Of a stretch of 64,000 nucleotides of DNA, positions 24,694 to 34,408 are shown in pieces (position 1 is the first letter of the stretch; the number at the start of each line of letters is the position of its first letter). A model generated the notes under the pieces. It had not been told where the DNA came from. It did not search any database and was given only the letters and a program-made list of their open reading frames with translations. The stretch lies in assembly GCA_003724185.1 (NCBI GenBank), contig RHGM01000004.1, positions 162,510 to 226,509 on the forward strand, written 5' to 3'. The position numbers were made by a program, and so were the translations under genes. The stretch comes from Porphyrobacter sp. IPPAS B-1204. GTDB taxonomy: Bacteria > Pseudomonadota > Alphaproteobacteria > Sphingomonadales > Sphingomonadaceae.

Positions 24694-26022
24694 ATGGCGA
24701 AGTTCATTTTCAAGATGCCCGACGTGGGCGAAGGCGTGGCCGAGGCGGAGGTCGTCGAATGGCACGTCAAGGTCGGTGACCGGGTCGAGGAAGACCAGCA
24801 CCTTGTCGACGTAATGACCGACAAGGCGACGATCGATATCGAAAGCCCGGTGGCGGGCACCGTGGTCGACGTGGCGGGCGAGGTTGGCGACGTGATCGCC
24901 ATCGGTTCGATGCTGCTGGTGATCGAGGTTGATGGCGAGGCTTCTGAAGAACAAGTCGAGGCTGCTGCCGAGCAGATCGAGGACGATATGTCCGATGAGG
25001 GTGAAGCGGACGAATCGTCGGTCCCTGAACCCGCTCGTGCTGAGCCGGTGTCGCCGCGCGAGAGCTTCGCTTCCGAAACACCGTCTTTCACTTCTGAACC
25101 GGCACCCGAAGCGAAGGACAGCCCTTCGACAAGCTCAGGGCGAACGGAAGCGAAAGTCCTTGCCAGTCCCGCCGTGCGGCAGCGCGCGCGCGATCTCGGG
25201 GTCGATCTTGCCCAGGTGAAGCCCGCCGAAGATGGCCGCGTGCGTCACGGCGATCTGGACGCCTTCCTCGCCTACAACGCCGGCAGCGGCTTTGGTGCGG
25301 CGGGCAAGGCGCGCGGCGATGAAACCATCAAGGTGATCGGCCTGCGCAAACGCATCGCCCAGAACATGGCAGCGGCAAAGCGCCACATCCCGCACTTCAC
25401 CTATGTGGAAGAATGCGATGTGACCGATCTTGAGGAACTGCGCGCACAGTTGAACGCCGCGCGCGGGGACCGGCCCAAACTGACTCTGCTGCCGCTGCTG
25501 ATCACCGCGATCTGCAAGACGATCCCCGCCTTCCCGATGATCAATGCGCGTTATGATGACGAGGCGAATGTCGTCACCCGATACGGCGCGGTGCATCTCG
25601 GCATGGCCGCGCAGACCGATTCGGGGCTGATGGTGCCGGTGATTCGCGATGCGCAGGCGAAGAACCTGTGGCAGCTGGCGCGCGAGATCGGACGCTTGGC
25701 CGAGGCTGCGCGCAGCGGCAAGGCGAGCTCGGAGGAGCTTTCGGGTTCCACCCTGACGATCACCTCGCTCGGGCCATTGGGGGGCGTGGCCACCACGCCG
25801 GTGATCAACCGCCCTGAAGTGGCGATCATCGGTCCCAACCGCATCGTGGAACGTCCGATGTTCGTGCCTGACGGCATGGGCGGGGAACGAATCGCCAAGC
25901 GCAAGCTGATGAACATCTCGATCAGCTGCGATCACCGCGTGGTCGACGGGCATGACGCGGCGAGCTTCGTGCAGGGGATCAAACGCCTCATCGAGACACC
26001 GGCGCTGTTGCTGGTCGATTAG
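24694..26022 (+). CDS. bkdB: branched-chain 2-oxoacid dehydrogenase E2 (dihydrolipoyl acyltransferase)
   Basis: This is the 442-residue core of the complex, which moves the acyl group from E1 to CoA on a lipoyl arm. One lipoyl domain is present with modified lysine K44 (DKATIDIE). A Glu/Ser/Pro-rich linker follows, then the E1/E3-binding domain (SPAVRQRARDLGVDLAQV) and the catalytic domain ending CDHRVVDGHDAASF, with H414 and D418. The linker DNA contains a sphingomonad-type palindromic repeat (25122-25147), translated as PSTSSGRTE. No E3 gene is adjacent, so a shared lipoamide dehydrogenase is expected elsewhere. Confidence 0.93.
   Translation: MAKFIFKMPDVGEGVAEAEVVEWHVKVGDRVEEDQHLVDVMTDKATIDIESPVAGTVVDVAGEVGDVIAIGSMLLVIEVDGEASEEQVEAAAEQIEDDMSDEGEADESSVPEPARAEPVSPRESFASETPSFTSEPAPEAKDSPSTSSGRTEAKVLASPAVRQRARDLGVDLAQVKPAEDGRVRHGDLDAFLAYNAGSGFGAAGKARGDETIKVIGLRKRIAQNMAAAKRHIPHFTYVEECDVTDLEELRAQLNAARGDRPKLTLLPLLITAICKTIPAFPMINARYDDEANVVTRYGAVHLGMAAQTDSGLMVPVIRDAQAKNLWQLAREIGRLAEAARSGKASSEELSGSTLTITSLGPLGGVATTPVINRPEVAIIGPNRIVERPMFVPDGMGGERIAKRKLMNISISCDHRVVDGHDAASFVQGIKRLIETPALLLVD
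25122..25147. repeat. short interspersed repeat inside bkdB
   Basis: The core CCCTTCGACAAGCTCAGGG with GCGAACGG after it is a repeat I recall as scattered in sphingomonad genomes. Here it is in frame in the flexible linker. A degraded inverted relative (GCTCGTGCTGAGCCGGTGTC) lies about 90 bp upstream, also in the linker. Confidence 0.6.
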
Positions 26023-26140
26023 ATGAAATTATTGCGCCAAGGGTGGTGCCGGGGGCGTTGACAGCCCGCAAGCACCGCCCTAATGGCGCTGCTCCAACGG
26101 ACGGACGGCGCTGCCGGAACGTTCGATACGGAAACAATGC

Positions 26141-26217
26141 GCGGGTGTAGCTCAGTCGGTTAGAGCGTCGGCCTGTCACGCCGAAGGTCGCGGGTTCGAG
26201 CCCCGTCACTCGCGCCA
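26141..26217 (+). tRNA. tRNA-Asp (anticodon GTC)
   Basis: It has a cloverleaf with acceptor GCGGGTG/CACTCGC, anticodon loop CTGTCAC giving GTC, T arm GGGTTCGAGCCCC, discriminator G and encoded CCA. Confidence 0.95.
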
Positions 26218-26281
26218 CTTTCCTCCCCTTGAGGAGAAAGTGGCCTTTCCCCCAAGCGCATTTTGTTGAGCCGGTCGCAGC

Positions 26282-26524
26282 CTATTCAGGCGCGTCCTTG
26301 GGCGCGGGCGGGCTCCAGCTGCCGGTTTCCATCCAGATGAGAAACCGCTTCAGCGGCAGCAGCCAGATCAGGCCCAGCACGACATAGACCACCGTCTGCG
26401 CCAGTCCCGACCAGCGCCCGATGATACCCGGCGCATAGCGCGCAATCACCACGCCATAGACGATCAGCAGGACGAACAGGCTGACGATGCCGAAGGGGAT
26501 TCGCCAGGTGGGGGTTTCGCGCAT
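26282..26524 (-). CDS. DUF2842 membrane protein
   Basis: This small protein has 80 residues and two membrane helices (IVSLFVLLIVYGVVIA and GLAQTVVYVVLGLIWLL), ending in a short Pro-rich tail. It fits the DUF2842 family found in sphingomonads. The start overlaps the stop of the preceding cyclo-ligase gene by 1 bp (TAATG), so both are expressed together. Function is unknown. Confidence 0.8.
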   Translation of the reverse strand: MRETPTWRIPFGIVSLFVLLIVYGVVIARYAPGIIGRWSGLAQTVVYVVLGLIWLLPLKRFLIWMETGSWSPPAPKDAPE

Positions 26525-27102
26525 TACAGGTTTCCGTAAATCCGGGTGGGGGTGACGACCGCATCAAGCGGCCTGTCATGGGGTTCGGTCGGCAGGGAGT
26601 CGCGGCTTTGCGCATCCCATGCCAGCCCAATGGCCAGCAAGGGCGGATGTTCCGCCAGCCAGAGATCATAATGCCCGCCGCCTTGCCCAAGCCGTTCGAG
26701 CGCTGGGGTGAACCCGACGAGCGGTACGAACAGGACATCGGGGATCAGGGCTTCAGCATCGCCGGCGGGCTGAAGCATTCCGAACGGCCCAACTTCAAGC
26801 TCGCTGTCGGCATAGGGATCTGTGTGCCGTGCGAACGCCATCGGCGCGTCAGGCGCGGCAAAGCGGGGCAGGGCGATGGTGTGCCCGGCTTCGTGAAAGA
26901 ACCGCGCATAGGCAGCCGCAGGGGCCTCCCACGGCCCGGCATGATAGACGCCGATTGTCGCCTCTTGCGGAATGCGGGCAAGCAGCGGGGCGGGGGGGCG
27001 GTGGAACAGCAGACCGCGGATATGATCAGGCAGGGCCTCGACATGGGCCTTGCGGGCAGCGCGAAGTGCTTTGCGAAGTTCGGATTTGGTGGATTTGGTC
27101 AT
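26524..27102 (-). CDS. fthC: 5-formyltetrahydrofolate cyclo-ligase
   Basis: It converts 5-formyl-THF to 5,10-methenyl-THF using ATP, rescuing a stored or inhibitory folate. This 192-residue protein has a basic N-terminus (KSELRKALRAARKAH), IGVYHAGPWE, and the family's nucleotide/Mg signature VPLVGFTPALERLGQGGGHYDLWL. ATG 27102 is preferred over a longer frame that enters the non-coding RNA region. Placement downstream of zapA and the putative 6S RNA matches the common ssrS-ygfA order in proteobacteria. Also called ygfA or fau. Confidence 0.88.
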   Translation of the reverse strand: MTKSTKSELRKALRAARKAHVEALPDHIRGLLFHRPPAPLLARIPQEATIGVYHAGPWEAPAAAYARFFHEAGHTIALPRFAAPDAPMAFARHTDPYADSELEVGPFGMLQPAGDAEALIPDVLFVPLVGFTPALERLGQGGGHYDLWLAEHPPLLAIGLAWDAQSRDSLPTEPHDRPLDAVVTPTRIYGNL

Positions 27103-27179
27103 TTCAATCTGGCGGTAGCCCCCGGCCCGCAGGGCCGCAAGGGCGACCGCCGCCCGCAGCGATGCGGCCCTCAGGCCGC

Positions 27180-27330
27180 GTAAGCGAGGAAACCAAAGAA
27201 AAGAACGTGGCGGAACCACCATGGGTCGTTTGCGCTAGAAATCCTCTGACGCGTGGTACGTCAGGTGGGCGCCGTATGCCCAAGACTTCCGGACGAACCG
27301 GCAGGCAAGGGCAGGGACAGCTCCCATTTG
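27180..27330 (-). ncRNA. ssrS: putative 6S RNA (SsrS)
   Basis: The 290-bp gap between zapA and the 5-formyl-THF cyclo-ligase gene is where 6S RNA lies in many proteobacteria. The minus strand here is non-coding and has complementary segments, and TATAAG lies near the proposed 5' side. Ends are approximate. The call rests mainly on gene order; I have not confirmed the long bulged hairpin. Confidence 0.4.
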
Positions 27331-27392
27331 GATTACTTATAGCCTCAGGGATGTTCAATCGGCTCGTGCCGGGCAGTCCCGCCAGCTTCTAT

Positions 27393-27836
27393 CTAGGCGC
27401 TTGCAGCCCCGGCTTCAAGCGCGGCCGCACTGGCCTCGGCCTGCGCTGCTAACGCTTCGAGTCGCTCTGCCAGAGCCTCGGCGGCAATATCTGCCCCGCC
27501 AGCATCACCGGAAGGCTGCGGCGCAGGGTCTGCCTCGGCGATCCGGGCCGTGGCAAGTTCAGCTTCAAGCGTGGCAACCGTTTTGCGCAGAACGTCCAGT
27601 TCGCCGGGGTCAGCAGCCGGAGCAGGGGTGGCACGCCTGCGCAGATCGGCCAGTTCATCGGCCAGAAAAAGCGCCGAAAACAGCAGGTTCTGTGCCTCAA
27701 GCGGGGCGCGGGCCGAGCCGAGCTGTGCGTATTTCTCCGAAATCATCGCACCCAGCGCCTTGATATGCGCTTCCTGCCCGTCGGCGCAGGCGATGGTGTA
27801 GCTTTTGGGGCCGATGCTGAGCGTGACGGTGCTCAT
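27393..27836 (-). CDS. zapA: cell division protein ZapA
   Basis: ZapA binds and bundles FtsZ at the division site. This protein has 147 residues: an N-terminal ZapA domain (VTLSIGPKSYTIACADGQEAHIKALG, with LLFSALFLADELADLRRR) followed by an Ala/Glu-rich helical tail longer than in E. coli ZapA. A gene for a small coiled-coil protein lies 3 bp upstream, and both probably form one unit with a role in division. Confidence 0.88.
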   Translation of the reverse strand: MSTVTLSIGPKSYTIACADGQEAHIKALGAMISEKYAQLGSARAPLEAQNLLFSALFLADELADLRRRATPAPAADPGELDVLRKTVATLEAELATARIAEADPAPQPSGDAGGADIAAEALAERLEALAAQAEASAAALEAGAASA

Positions 27837-27839
27837 GCG

Positions 27840-28055
27840 CTATTCTTCCAGCTTGGCCAGCAGGTCATCAAGTTCCCGAAGACTTTCCGCGACTTGCTCG
27901 CGCAACCTCTCGTGAACATTGACCAGTTCGACAACCCGCGCCGAACCATTCGCAGCCTTGCTCTCGGCATGGGCTTCGGCCTCGCGTGCGGCATCGATGC
28001 GCGTCAGAGCGGCTTCGATGCGAGAAAGCGCGGTGGTGATGCGGTCGGCGGTCAT
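27840..28055 (-). CDS. small coiled-coil protein upstream of zapA
   Basis: This protein has 71 residues, nearly all one predicted coiled coil (ITTALSRIEAALTRIDAAR and LREQVAESLRELDDLLAKLEE). ATG 28055 is used; longer forms would reach towards the divergent transketolase gene. Similar short proteins precede zapA in many alphaproteobacteria. A structural role in division is plausible from position only. Confidence 0.7.
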   Translation of the reverse strand: MTADRITTALSRIEAALTRIDAAREAEAHAESKAANGSARVVELVNVHERLREQVAESLRELDDLLAKLEE

Positions 28056-28273
28056 CGGGATCAGAGATACCAACAGAATGCTGCGCACGCAAAGCCTTGG
28101 GGCGGGCTGTTGATAACTGCCCCACCTTGCGGCGACATGATCGGTCGGCAAGCCGTGCACTCAAGGTTGACCTCCCCCTTGGCCTCGGCAATGGCACCCC
28201 CACCGCAGCCGGACCGAGTCGCGCGCGATCGAGGCGTGAAGGCCGGGTGCCGCAGCAGGAGAATTGCGTGCCC

Positions 28274-30250
28274 ATGAGCCTTGACGCCGCCCGCCTCCAA
28301 CCGATGGCCAACGCCATCCGCGCCCTGTCGATGGACGCGGTCGAGGCGGCCAATTCGGGCCACCCGGGGATGCCGATGGGCATGGCCGATGTGGCGACGG
28401 TGCTGTTCACCCGGCATCTCAAGTTCGATCCGACCGCCCCCAACTGGGCCGATCGTGACCGCTTCGTGCTGTCGGCGGGCCATGGCTCTATGCTGATTTA
28501 CAGCCTGCTGCACCTCACCGGCTACGCCGCGCCGACGATCGATGACATCCGCAATTTCCGCAAGCTGGGCAGCCCTTGTGCGGGCCACCCTGAAAACTTC
28601 ATGCTCGACGGGGTTGAATGCACCACCGGGCCGCTTGGGCAGGGCCTCGCGATGGCGGTCGGCATGGCGATGGCCGAGCGGCATTTGAATGCCGTGTTCG
28701 GCGATGATCTGGTCGACCATCGCACCTGGGTGATCGCGGGCGACGGGTGCCTGATGGAGGGCATCAACCACGAAGCGATCGGGCTGGCGGGGCACCTTGG
28801 CCTCGGCCACCTCAATGTGCTGTGGGACGACAACCGCATCACCATCGACGGTGCGACCGACCTTTCGACGTCCGAGGACATCAAGGCACGTTACGCAGCG
28901 ACGGGCTGGCACGTCACGGAATGCGACGGCCATGACTTCGCCGATATCGAGCGGGCGCTGGTTGAGGCGAAGACCGATCCGCGCCCCTCGCTGGTCGCCT
29001 GCCGGACCGTGATCGGCAAGGGCGCGCCCAACAAGCAGGGCACCAGCGCCACTCATGGCGCGGCGCTGGGCGGGGCCGAGGTCGCCGCCGCCCGCGAAAC
29101 GCTGGGCTGGTCGGCCGAGCCTTTCGTGATCCCCTCGGAAATCGCCGCCGATTGGCACATGGCGGGCGAGCCTGGTCGCCGCGCGCATGGCACCTGGGCC
29201 GGCCGTCTCGAAGCCAGCCCGCACAAGGCCGAGTTCGAACGCCGCATGGCGGGCGAACTGCCCGAAGGTTTCAGCCTTGAAGCGCATATCAATGGCCTGA
29301 TCGCCGCGCCGCAGAAAATCGCCACCCGCAAGGCCAGCGAAATTGCGCTGGGTGCGATCAACCCGCTGCTCCCCGACACCATCGGCGGCAGCGCCGATCT
29401 GACCGGATCGAACAACACGCTCGCCGGCGGGATTGGCACCTTCAACCGTGACAATTACGCGGGCCGCTACGTCTATTACGGCATCCGCGAATTCGGCATG
29501 GCCGCTGCGATGAACGGGATGGCGCTGCATGGCGGCGTGATCCCCTATGGCGGCACCTTCCTTGTTTTCACGGACTATGCCCGCGGGGCGATCCGTCTGT
29601 CGGCGCTGCAGCACTGCCGCGTGATCTATGTGATGACGCATGATTCCATCGGGCTGGGCGAGGACGGGCCGACGCACCAGCCGGTCGAACATCTCGCCTC
29701 GCTGCGGGCGATGCCCAACCTTCTGGTGATGCGGCCGGCCGATGCGGTCGAGACGGCGGAATGCTGGGAGCTTGCGCTCCAGCAGGCTGATCGCCCGACC
29801 GTGCTGGCGTTGACCCGCCAGAACCTGCCGCAGCTGCGGTTGGAGCCGGGTGAGAACCTGTCGGCGAAGGGCGGCTACCGGATCAAACCGGCCACGGCTG
29901 CGCGCAAGGTGGTGTTGCTCGCCACCGGATCGGAAGTCGAACTTGCCTATGCCTGCGCCGCGCAGCTTGAGGAGCATGGGATCGGCGCGGACGTCGTTTC
30001 GATGGTCTGCACCGAACTGTTCGACGAGCAGCCCGAGGCTTACCGTGCCGACCTGCTGCCCGCCGATGCGCTAATCGTCTCGATCGAGGCGGCGAGCACG
30101 TTCGGGTGGCAACGCTACACCGGCACTGGCGGCCTCAATATCGGGCTCGACACCTTCGGCGCTTCAGCCCCGGCGGGTGATCTGTTTGCCCATTTCGGCT
30201 TCACCGCGGAGGCAATCGTCCCGCAAATCCTGAACAAACTGAACGCTTAA
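28274..30250 (+). CDS. tkt: transketolase
   Basis: It transfers two-carbon units between sugar phosphates in the pentose phosphate pathway, using thiamine diphosphate. At 658 residues it is of usual length. Motifs: SGHPGMPMGMADVATVLF, LSAGHGSMLIYSLLHLTGY, the ThDP/Mg site GDGCLMEGINHEAIGLAG ... DDNRITIDG, and EFGMAAAMNGMALHGG with FTDYARGAIRLSAL and THDSIGLGEDGPTHQPVEH. ATG 28274 follows a weak site (AGGAG 13 bp before). It begins a glycolytic run with gap and pgk; gap starts 15 bp after its stop. Confidence 0.95.
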   Translation: MSLDAARLQPMANAIRALSMDAVEAANSGHPGMPMGMADVATVLFTRHLKFDPTAPNWADRDRFVLSAGHGSMLIYSLLHLTGYAAPTIDDIRNFRKLGSPCAGHPENFMLDGVECTTGPLGQGLAMAVGMAMAERHLNAVFGDDLVDHRTWVIAGDGCLMEGINHEAIGLAGHLGLGHLNVLWDDNRITIDGATDLSTSEDIKARYAATGWHVTECDGHDFADIERALVEAKTDPRPSLVACRTVIGKGAPNKQGTSATHGAALGGAEVAAARETLGWSAEPFVIPSEIAADWHMAGEPGRRAHGTWAGRLEASPHKAEFERRMAGELPEGFSLEAHINGLIAAPQKIATRKASEIALGAINPLLPDTIGGSADLTGSNNTLAGGIGTFNRDNYAGRYVYYGIREFGMAAAMNGMALHGGVIPYGGTFLVFTDYARGAIRLSALQHCRVIYVMTHDSIGLGEDGPTHQPVEHLASLRAMPNLLVMRPADAVETAECWELALQQADRPTVLALTRQNLPQLRLEPGENLSAKGGYRIKPATAARKVVLLATGSEVELAYACAAQLEEHGIGADVVSMVCTELFDEQPEAYRADLLPADALIVSIEAASTFGWQRYTGTGGLNIGLDTFGASAPAGDLFAHFGFTAEAIVPQILNKLNA

Positions 30251-30265
30251 GCAGGAGTACCTCTC

Positions 30266-31273
30266 ATGGCCACCAAAGTTGCCATCAACGGTTTCGGCCG
30301 CATCGGCCGTCTTGTCGCCCGCGCCATTCTGGAGCGCACCGATCACGATCTGGAACTCGTCGCGATCAACGATTTGGCCGACGCCAAGTCCAACGCGCTG
30401 CTGTTCGCCTTTGACTCGGTGCACGGCCGTTTCAACGGCGAAGTGACCGCCGATGGCGATGCGATCATCGTCAACGGCAAGCGCATCGCGGTGACCAAGG
30501 AGCGCGATCCCGCCAATCTTCCGCACGCGGCAATGGGCGTAGACATCGTGCTGGAATGCACCGGCTTCTTCCAGTCGGACGAAGCGAGCCGCCCGCATCT
30601 GGCTGCCGGGGCCAAGCGTGTGCTAATCTCGGCGCCGGCTACGGGCGTTTCCAAGACCATCGTCTACGGCGTCAACCACGAAACGTTGACCGGCGATGAC
30701 GTGATCATCTCCAACGCCAGCTGCACCACCAACTGCCTTGCGCCGGTGGCGAAGGTTTTGAATGACGTGATCGGCATTGAGCGCGGCTTCATGACCACGA
30801 TCCACTCCTACACCAACGACCAGCGCATGCTCGACCAGATCCACAGCGATCTGCGCCGCGCACGGGCCGGGGCGCAGAACATGATCCCGACCACCACCGG
30901 CGCCGCGCGTGCGGTGGGTCTGGTGTTGCCGGAGCTCAAGGGCAAGCTGGACGGATCGAGCGTGCGCGTGCCGACGCCGAATGTCTCGATGGTCGATCTG
31001 GTGTTCGTGCCGAGCCGCGACACCACCAAGGAAGAAATCAACGAAGCGCTGAAGGCCGCTGCCGAAGGGGCGATGAAGGGCGTGCTTGACTTCACCGATC
31101 AGCCGCTGGTTTCGAGCGATTTCAACCACTACCCGGCATCTTCTACCGTCGATTCTCTGGAAACCAGCGTCATGGAAGGCAAGCTTGCCCGCGTGGTCAG
31201 CTGGTACGACAACGAATGGGGCTTCTCCAACCGGATGATCGACACCGCCGGGGTGATGGCGAAGTTCCTCTGA
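30266..31273 (+). CDS. gap: glyceraldehyde-3-phosphate dehydrogenase
   Basis: It oxidises and phosphorylates glyceraldehyde 3-phosphate with NAD. This protein has 335 residues: Rossmann start [16 protein letters not shown] and catalytic [12 protein letters not shown] with C153, followed by [10 protein letters not shown] and the C-terminal [19 protein letters not shown] precedes the start. It lies in one transcription direction with tkt and pgk. Confidence 0.96.
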   Translation: MATKVAINGFGRIGRLVARAILERTDHDLELVAINDLADAKSNALLFAFDSVHGRFNGEVTADGDAIIVNGKRIAVTKERDPANLPHAAMGVDIVLECTGFFQSDEASRPHLAAGAKRVLISAPATGVSKTIVYGVNHETLTGDDVIISNASCTTNCLAPVAKVLNDVIGIERGFMTTIHSYTNDQRMLDQIHSDLRRARAGAQNMIPTTTGAARAVGLVLPELKGKLDGSSVRVPTPNVSMVDLVFVPSRDTTKEEINEALKAAAEGAMKGVLDFTDQPLVSSDFNHYPASSTVDSLETSVMEGKLARVVSWYDNEWGFSNRMIDTAGVMAKFL

Positions 31274-31298
31274 TCCTGTCCCGATAGCGGAGTTGCCC

Positions 31299-32504
31299 GT
31301 GCCCCAGTTCAAGACCCTCGATGATCTGCCCGCTGACCTGACCGGAGAGGTCGCGCTGGTGCGCGTCGATCTCAACCTGCCGATGAAGGATGGTTCGGCG
31401 ACGGACGTGACGCGGGTGGAAGCGGTCAAGCCGACGATCCTTGAACTGGCGGGGCGCGGCGCCAAGGTGCTGCTGCTGGCGCATTTCGGGCGGCCGGGCG
31501 GGCAGCGCTCCTCGATGCTGTCGACCAGCATGGTGATCGGCGATGTCGAGGCGGTGTTGGGCAAGGAGGTGATGTTCATCCCTGAAATCACCGGACCGGT
31601 GGTGGCGCAGGCGGTCGGCACCATCCTGCGCGCAGGCGACATCGGCTTGCTCGACAACACCCGCTTCTGGCCGGGCGAAGAGGGCAATGATCCGAATTTC
31701 GCGCAGGCTATTGCGGCGCACGGGACGATCTATGTGAACGATGCCTTCAGTGCCGCGCACCGCGCCCATGCGACCACGGAAGGCCTCGCGCATTTCCTGC
31801 CGGCCTATGCGGGGCGTTCGATGGAGGCGGAACTGAAGGCGCTCGACGCCGCTCTTGGTTCGCCCGAAACGCCGGTGGCTGCCGTGGTCGGGGGGGCAAA
31901 GGTTTCGACCAAGCTGGCCGTGCTCGAACATCTGGTCGGCAAGGTGCAGCACCTGATCATCGGCGGCGGCATGGCCAACACCTTCCTCGCCGCACGCGGG
32001 GTCGATGTGGGCAAGAGCCTGTGCGAGCATGATCTTGCCCCCACCGTGGCGCGGATCATGGACGAGGCGGACCGCACCGGCTGCACGGTTTACCTGCCCT
32101 ATGATGTTGTAGTGGCGAAGGAATTTGCCGCGAACCCGGCGAGCTTGCGCACTTGCAACGTCCACGAAGTCGCTGCTGACGAGATGATCCTCGACCTTGG
32201 CCCGCAGGCTGTGGAAGCGCTCGCCGATGTGCTCAAGACCTGCCGCACTCTGGTGTGGAACGGGCCGCTTGGCGCTTTCGAGACCGAGCCCTTCGATGCT
32301 GCGACCGTCGCGCTGGCGCGCACTGCCGCGGCGCTGACGCTGGAAGGATCGCTTATCAGCGTGGCAGGCGGCGGGGATACGGTTGCGGCGCTGGCGCAGG
32401 CAGGAGTGTCAGAGGATTTTACCTATATTTCAACTGCAGGCGGCGCATTCCTCGAATGGATGGAAGGCCGTGTCCTGCCCGGCGTGGCTGCGCTCGAAGC
32501 CTGA
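31299..32504 (+). CDS. pgk: phosphoglycerate kinase
   Basis: It makes ATP from 1,3-bisphosphoglycerate. This protein has 401 residues from GTG 31299 (TTG 31293 is an alternative). Motifs: [67 protein letters not shown] and the nucleotide site [12 protein letters not shown] near the end. It follows gap by 25 bp. Confidence 0.95.
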   Translation: MPQFKTLDDLPADLTGEVALVRVDLNLPMKDGSATDVTRVEAVKPTILELAGRGAKVLLLAHFGRPGGQRSSMLSTSMVIGDVEAVLGKEVMFIPEITGPVVAQAVGTILRAGDIGLLDNTRFWPGEEGNDPNFAQAIAAHGTIYVNDAFSAAHRAHATTEGLAHFLPAYAGRSMEAELKALDAALGSPETPVAAVVGGAKVSTKLAVLEHLVGKVQHLIIGGGMANTFLAARGVDVGKSLCEHDLAPTVARIMDEADRTGCTVYLPYDVVVAKEFAANPASLRTCNVHEVAADEMILDLGPQAVEALADVLKTCRTLVWNGPLGAFETEPFDAATVALARTAAALTLEGSLISVAGGGDTVAALAQAGVSEDFTYISTAGGAFLEWMEGRVLPGVAALEA

Positions 32505-32506
32505 CC

Positions 32507-32932
32507 ATGGCTGACGTTACCGCCGAAATCGAAGCGCTCGCGCTCTCAGCCATGCGTGCCTGGGTGGCGGGCGATGCCAAGGCGATGAAGAAGATCACCG
32601 CGCGCGACTTCATGCTGATGGTTGGCAGCACCCCGCCACAACTGCTTGATCGCCCAAGCTTCCTTGCCGCGATGGAGCGCGGTTTTGCCTGCACCCGCTT
32701 CGCCTTCCGCGAGGTGATCGTGCGTCCTTATGGCAAGAGCGCCTGGTTCGTCGCTGGGGCAGAACTTGAACTCGCGCTTGGCCCCAAGGTCTGGAGCGGG
32801 GGTTTCATGGTAACCGATCTGTGGCGCAAAGGTGCGATCGGCGGGTGGAAGCTGGCCGAACGCAGCCTTGCGCGGCTCGATACCGATGACACCATCGCCG
32901 CCGCCGTCAGCCGCCTGCAATTGTGGAAATAG
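32507..32932 (+). CDS. NTF2-like / SnoaL-like domain protein
   Basis: This protein has 141 residues and starts 2 bp after pgk. The layout (helix ALSAMRAWVAGDAKAMKKI, then ITARDFMLMVGS, then strands ending WKLAERSLARL) is that of the NTF2-like fold used for small-molecule binding or simple catalysis. No specific active-site set is recognised. It is co-transcribed with the glycolysis genes and the following thioesterase-like gene. Confidence 0.6.
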   Translation: MADVTAEIEALALSAMRAWVAGDAKAMKKITARDFMLMVGSTPPQLLDRPSFLAAMERGFACTRFAFREVIVRPYGKSAWFVAGAELELALGPKVWSGGFMVTDLWRKGAIGGWKLAERSLARLDTDDTIAAAVSRLQLWK

Positions 32933-32934
32933 AC

Positions 32935-33387
32935 ATGAGCGAAGCGGTTGAAACGAGCTACGGCCAGTTGAGCGTCATGGACAGCGGCGAATTTGCCGGT
33001 TGGCGTTACTGGCAGGGCGATCCTTACGAGACCCGTTCCGGCCCCTTTTACTACCGCCGCGAGGATGACGGTTCCTACACCAGCGCCTTCCGTGCCGAGG
33101 CCCGCCACATGAACGGCGGCGGGTTCATGCACGGCGGCTGCATGCTGACCTTCGCCGATTTCGCACTTTTCGCCATCGCCACAGATGAATTGAACGGGGA
33201 TCATGCCGTGACACTCAATCTGGCGGGGGATTTCCTCGGCGCGATTGCCCCCGGCGCTCTGGTCGAGGCGCGCGGAGAGGTCACCCGCGGGGGCGGCAAG
33301 ACGATCTTCGTGCGTGGGCTGGTGACAGGTGACGGCAAGCCCGCGCTGAGCTTCACCGGCATCATCCGCCGCCTTGCCCGCCGGTAA
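32935..33387 (+). CDS. PaaI-family hotdog thioesterase-like protein
   Basis: This protein has 150 residues and starts 2 bp after the previous stop. The hotdog-fold signature is RHMNGGGFMHGGCMLTFADFAL, with the N/HGG element of PaaI-type acyl-CoA thioesterases, followed by VTLNLAGDFLGA and TIFVRGLVTGDGK. It probably hydrolyses a CoA thioester of unknown identity. It ends the pgk transcription unit. Confidence 0.75.
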   Translation: MSEAVETSYGQLSVMDSGEFAGWRYWQGDPYETRSGPFYYRREDDGSYTSAFRAEARHMNGGGFMHGGCMLTFADFALFAIATDELNGDHAVTLNLAGDFLGAIAPGALVEARGEVTRGGGKTIFVRGLVTGDGKPALSFTGIIRRLARR

Positions 33388-33523
33388 TCCTCCCATCGCC
33401 TTCCTTCGCGGTTGCAGCATGGCCGTAGTCTGGCTAAGGGCGCGTTCAAAGGTTCTGCATACCTATGCACTACCGTGAAGGGCCACATCACACATCGCTT
33501 TCCGCGCCATTGGAGACAGCCGC

Positions 33524-34408
33524 ATGAACACCCGTGAAATGACCGACCGCATCGCCACCGGGCAGGGGTTCATCGCCGCGCTCGACCAGTCGGGCGGCTC
33601 CACGCCCAAGGCGCTGCGCGGTTACGGGGTGGATGACAGCGAGTGGTCGGGCGACGAGGAAATGTTCGCGCAGATCCACGCGATGCGCGCCCGCGTGATC
33701 ACGTCGCCCTGCTTCGGCAGCGGCAAGGTGATCGGAGCGATTCTGTTCGAACGCACGATGGATGGCGTAGTCGACGGCGTGTCCACCGGCGATGCCCTGA
33801 AGGCGCGCGGGATTGTGCCCTTCATCAAGGTCGACGAAGGCCTCGCCGATGAGGCGGACGGCGTACAGTTGATGAAGCCGATGGTGAAGCTGGCGGCCTT
33901 GCTCGAAAAGGCGGTGACGGCCGGTATGTTCGGCACCAAGATGCGCTCGGTCATCAAGTCGGCCAACCCCGCCGGGACTGCCGCCGTGGTAGCCCAGCAG
34001 TTCGAAGTGGCCGCGCAGATCACTGCGGCAGGGCTGATGCCGATCATCGAGCCCGAATATGACATCACCGCCGCCGACCGCGCCGAGGGTGAGGCGCTGC
34101 TGCTGGCCGAGATTACCAAGCACCTCGATGCGCTGCCGGATGGCCAGCAGGTGATGCTCAAGCTGTCGATCCCCGCCACCGCAGGCCTCTACACTCCGCT
34201 GACGCAGCATCCCAAGGTGCTGCGCGTGGTCGCGCTGTCGGGCGGCTTTTCGACCGATGATGCCTGTGCGCGCCTCGCGCAGAACCCCGGGATGATTGCC
34301 AGCTTCAGCCGCGGGCTGCTGCAGGATCTGCGCAAGGGCCAGTCGGACGACGAGTTCGACACGGTGCTGGGCAAGGCCATCGACCAGATCGCCAGCGCCA
34401 GCGTCTGA
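33524..34408 (+). CDS. fba: fructose-bisphosphate aldolase, class I
   Basis: It splits fructose 1,6-bisphosphate through a Schiff base. This protein has 294 residues; the start MNTREMTDRI has GGAGAC upstream. Family sequences: GFIAALDQSGGSTPKAL, GAILFERTMDGVVDG, PFIKVDEGLADEADGVQLMKP, and MLKLSIPATAGLY, where K213 is the likely Schiff-base lysine. This is the short bacterial class I type, unrelated to the zinc enzyme. It continues the glycolysis cluster and precedes thiE. Confidence 0.92.
   Translation: MNTREMTDRIATGQGFIAALDQSGGSTPKALRGYGVDDSEWSGDEEMFAQIHAMRARVITSPCFGSGKVIGAILFERTMDGVVDGVSTGDALKARGIVPFIKVDEGLADEADGVQLMKPMVKLAALLEKAVTAGMFGTKMRSVIKSANPAGTAAVVAQQFEVAAQITAAGLMPIIEPEYDITAADRAEGEALLLAEITKHLDALPDGQQVMLKLSIPATAGLYTPLTQHPKVLRVVALSGGFSTDDACARLAQNPGMIASFSRGLLQDLRKGQSDDEFDTVLGKAIDQIASASV

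Noticed and set aside
28061..29977. 638-codon ORF antisense to transketolase
   Set aside because: A high-GC shadow frame, rich in Arg, His and Ala; the sense strand encodes an unmistakable transketolase.
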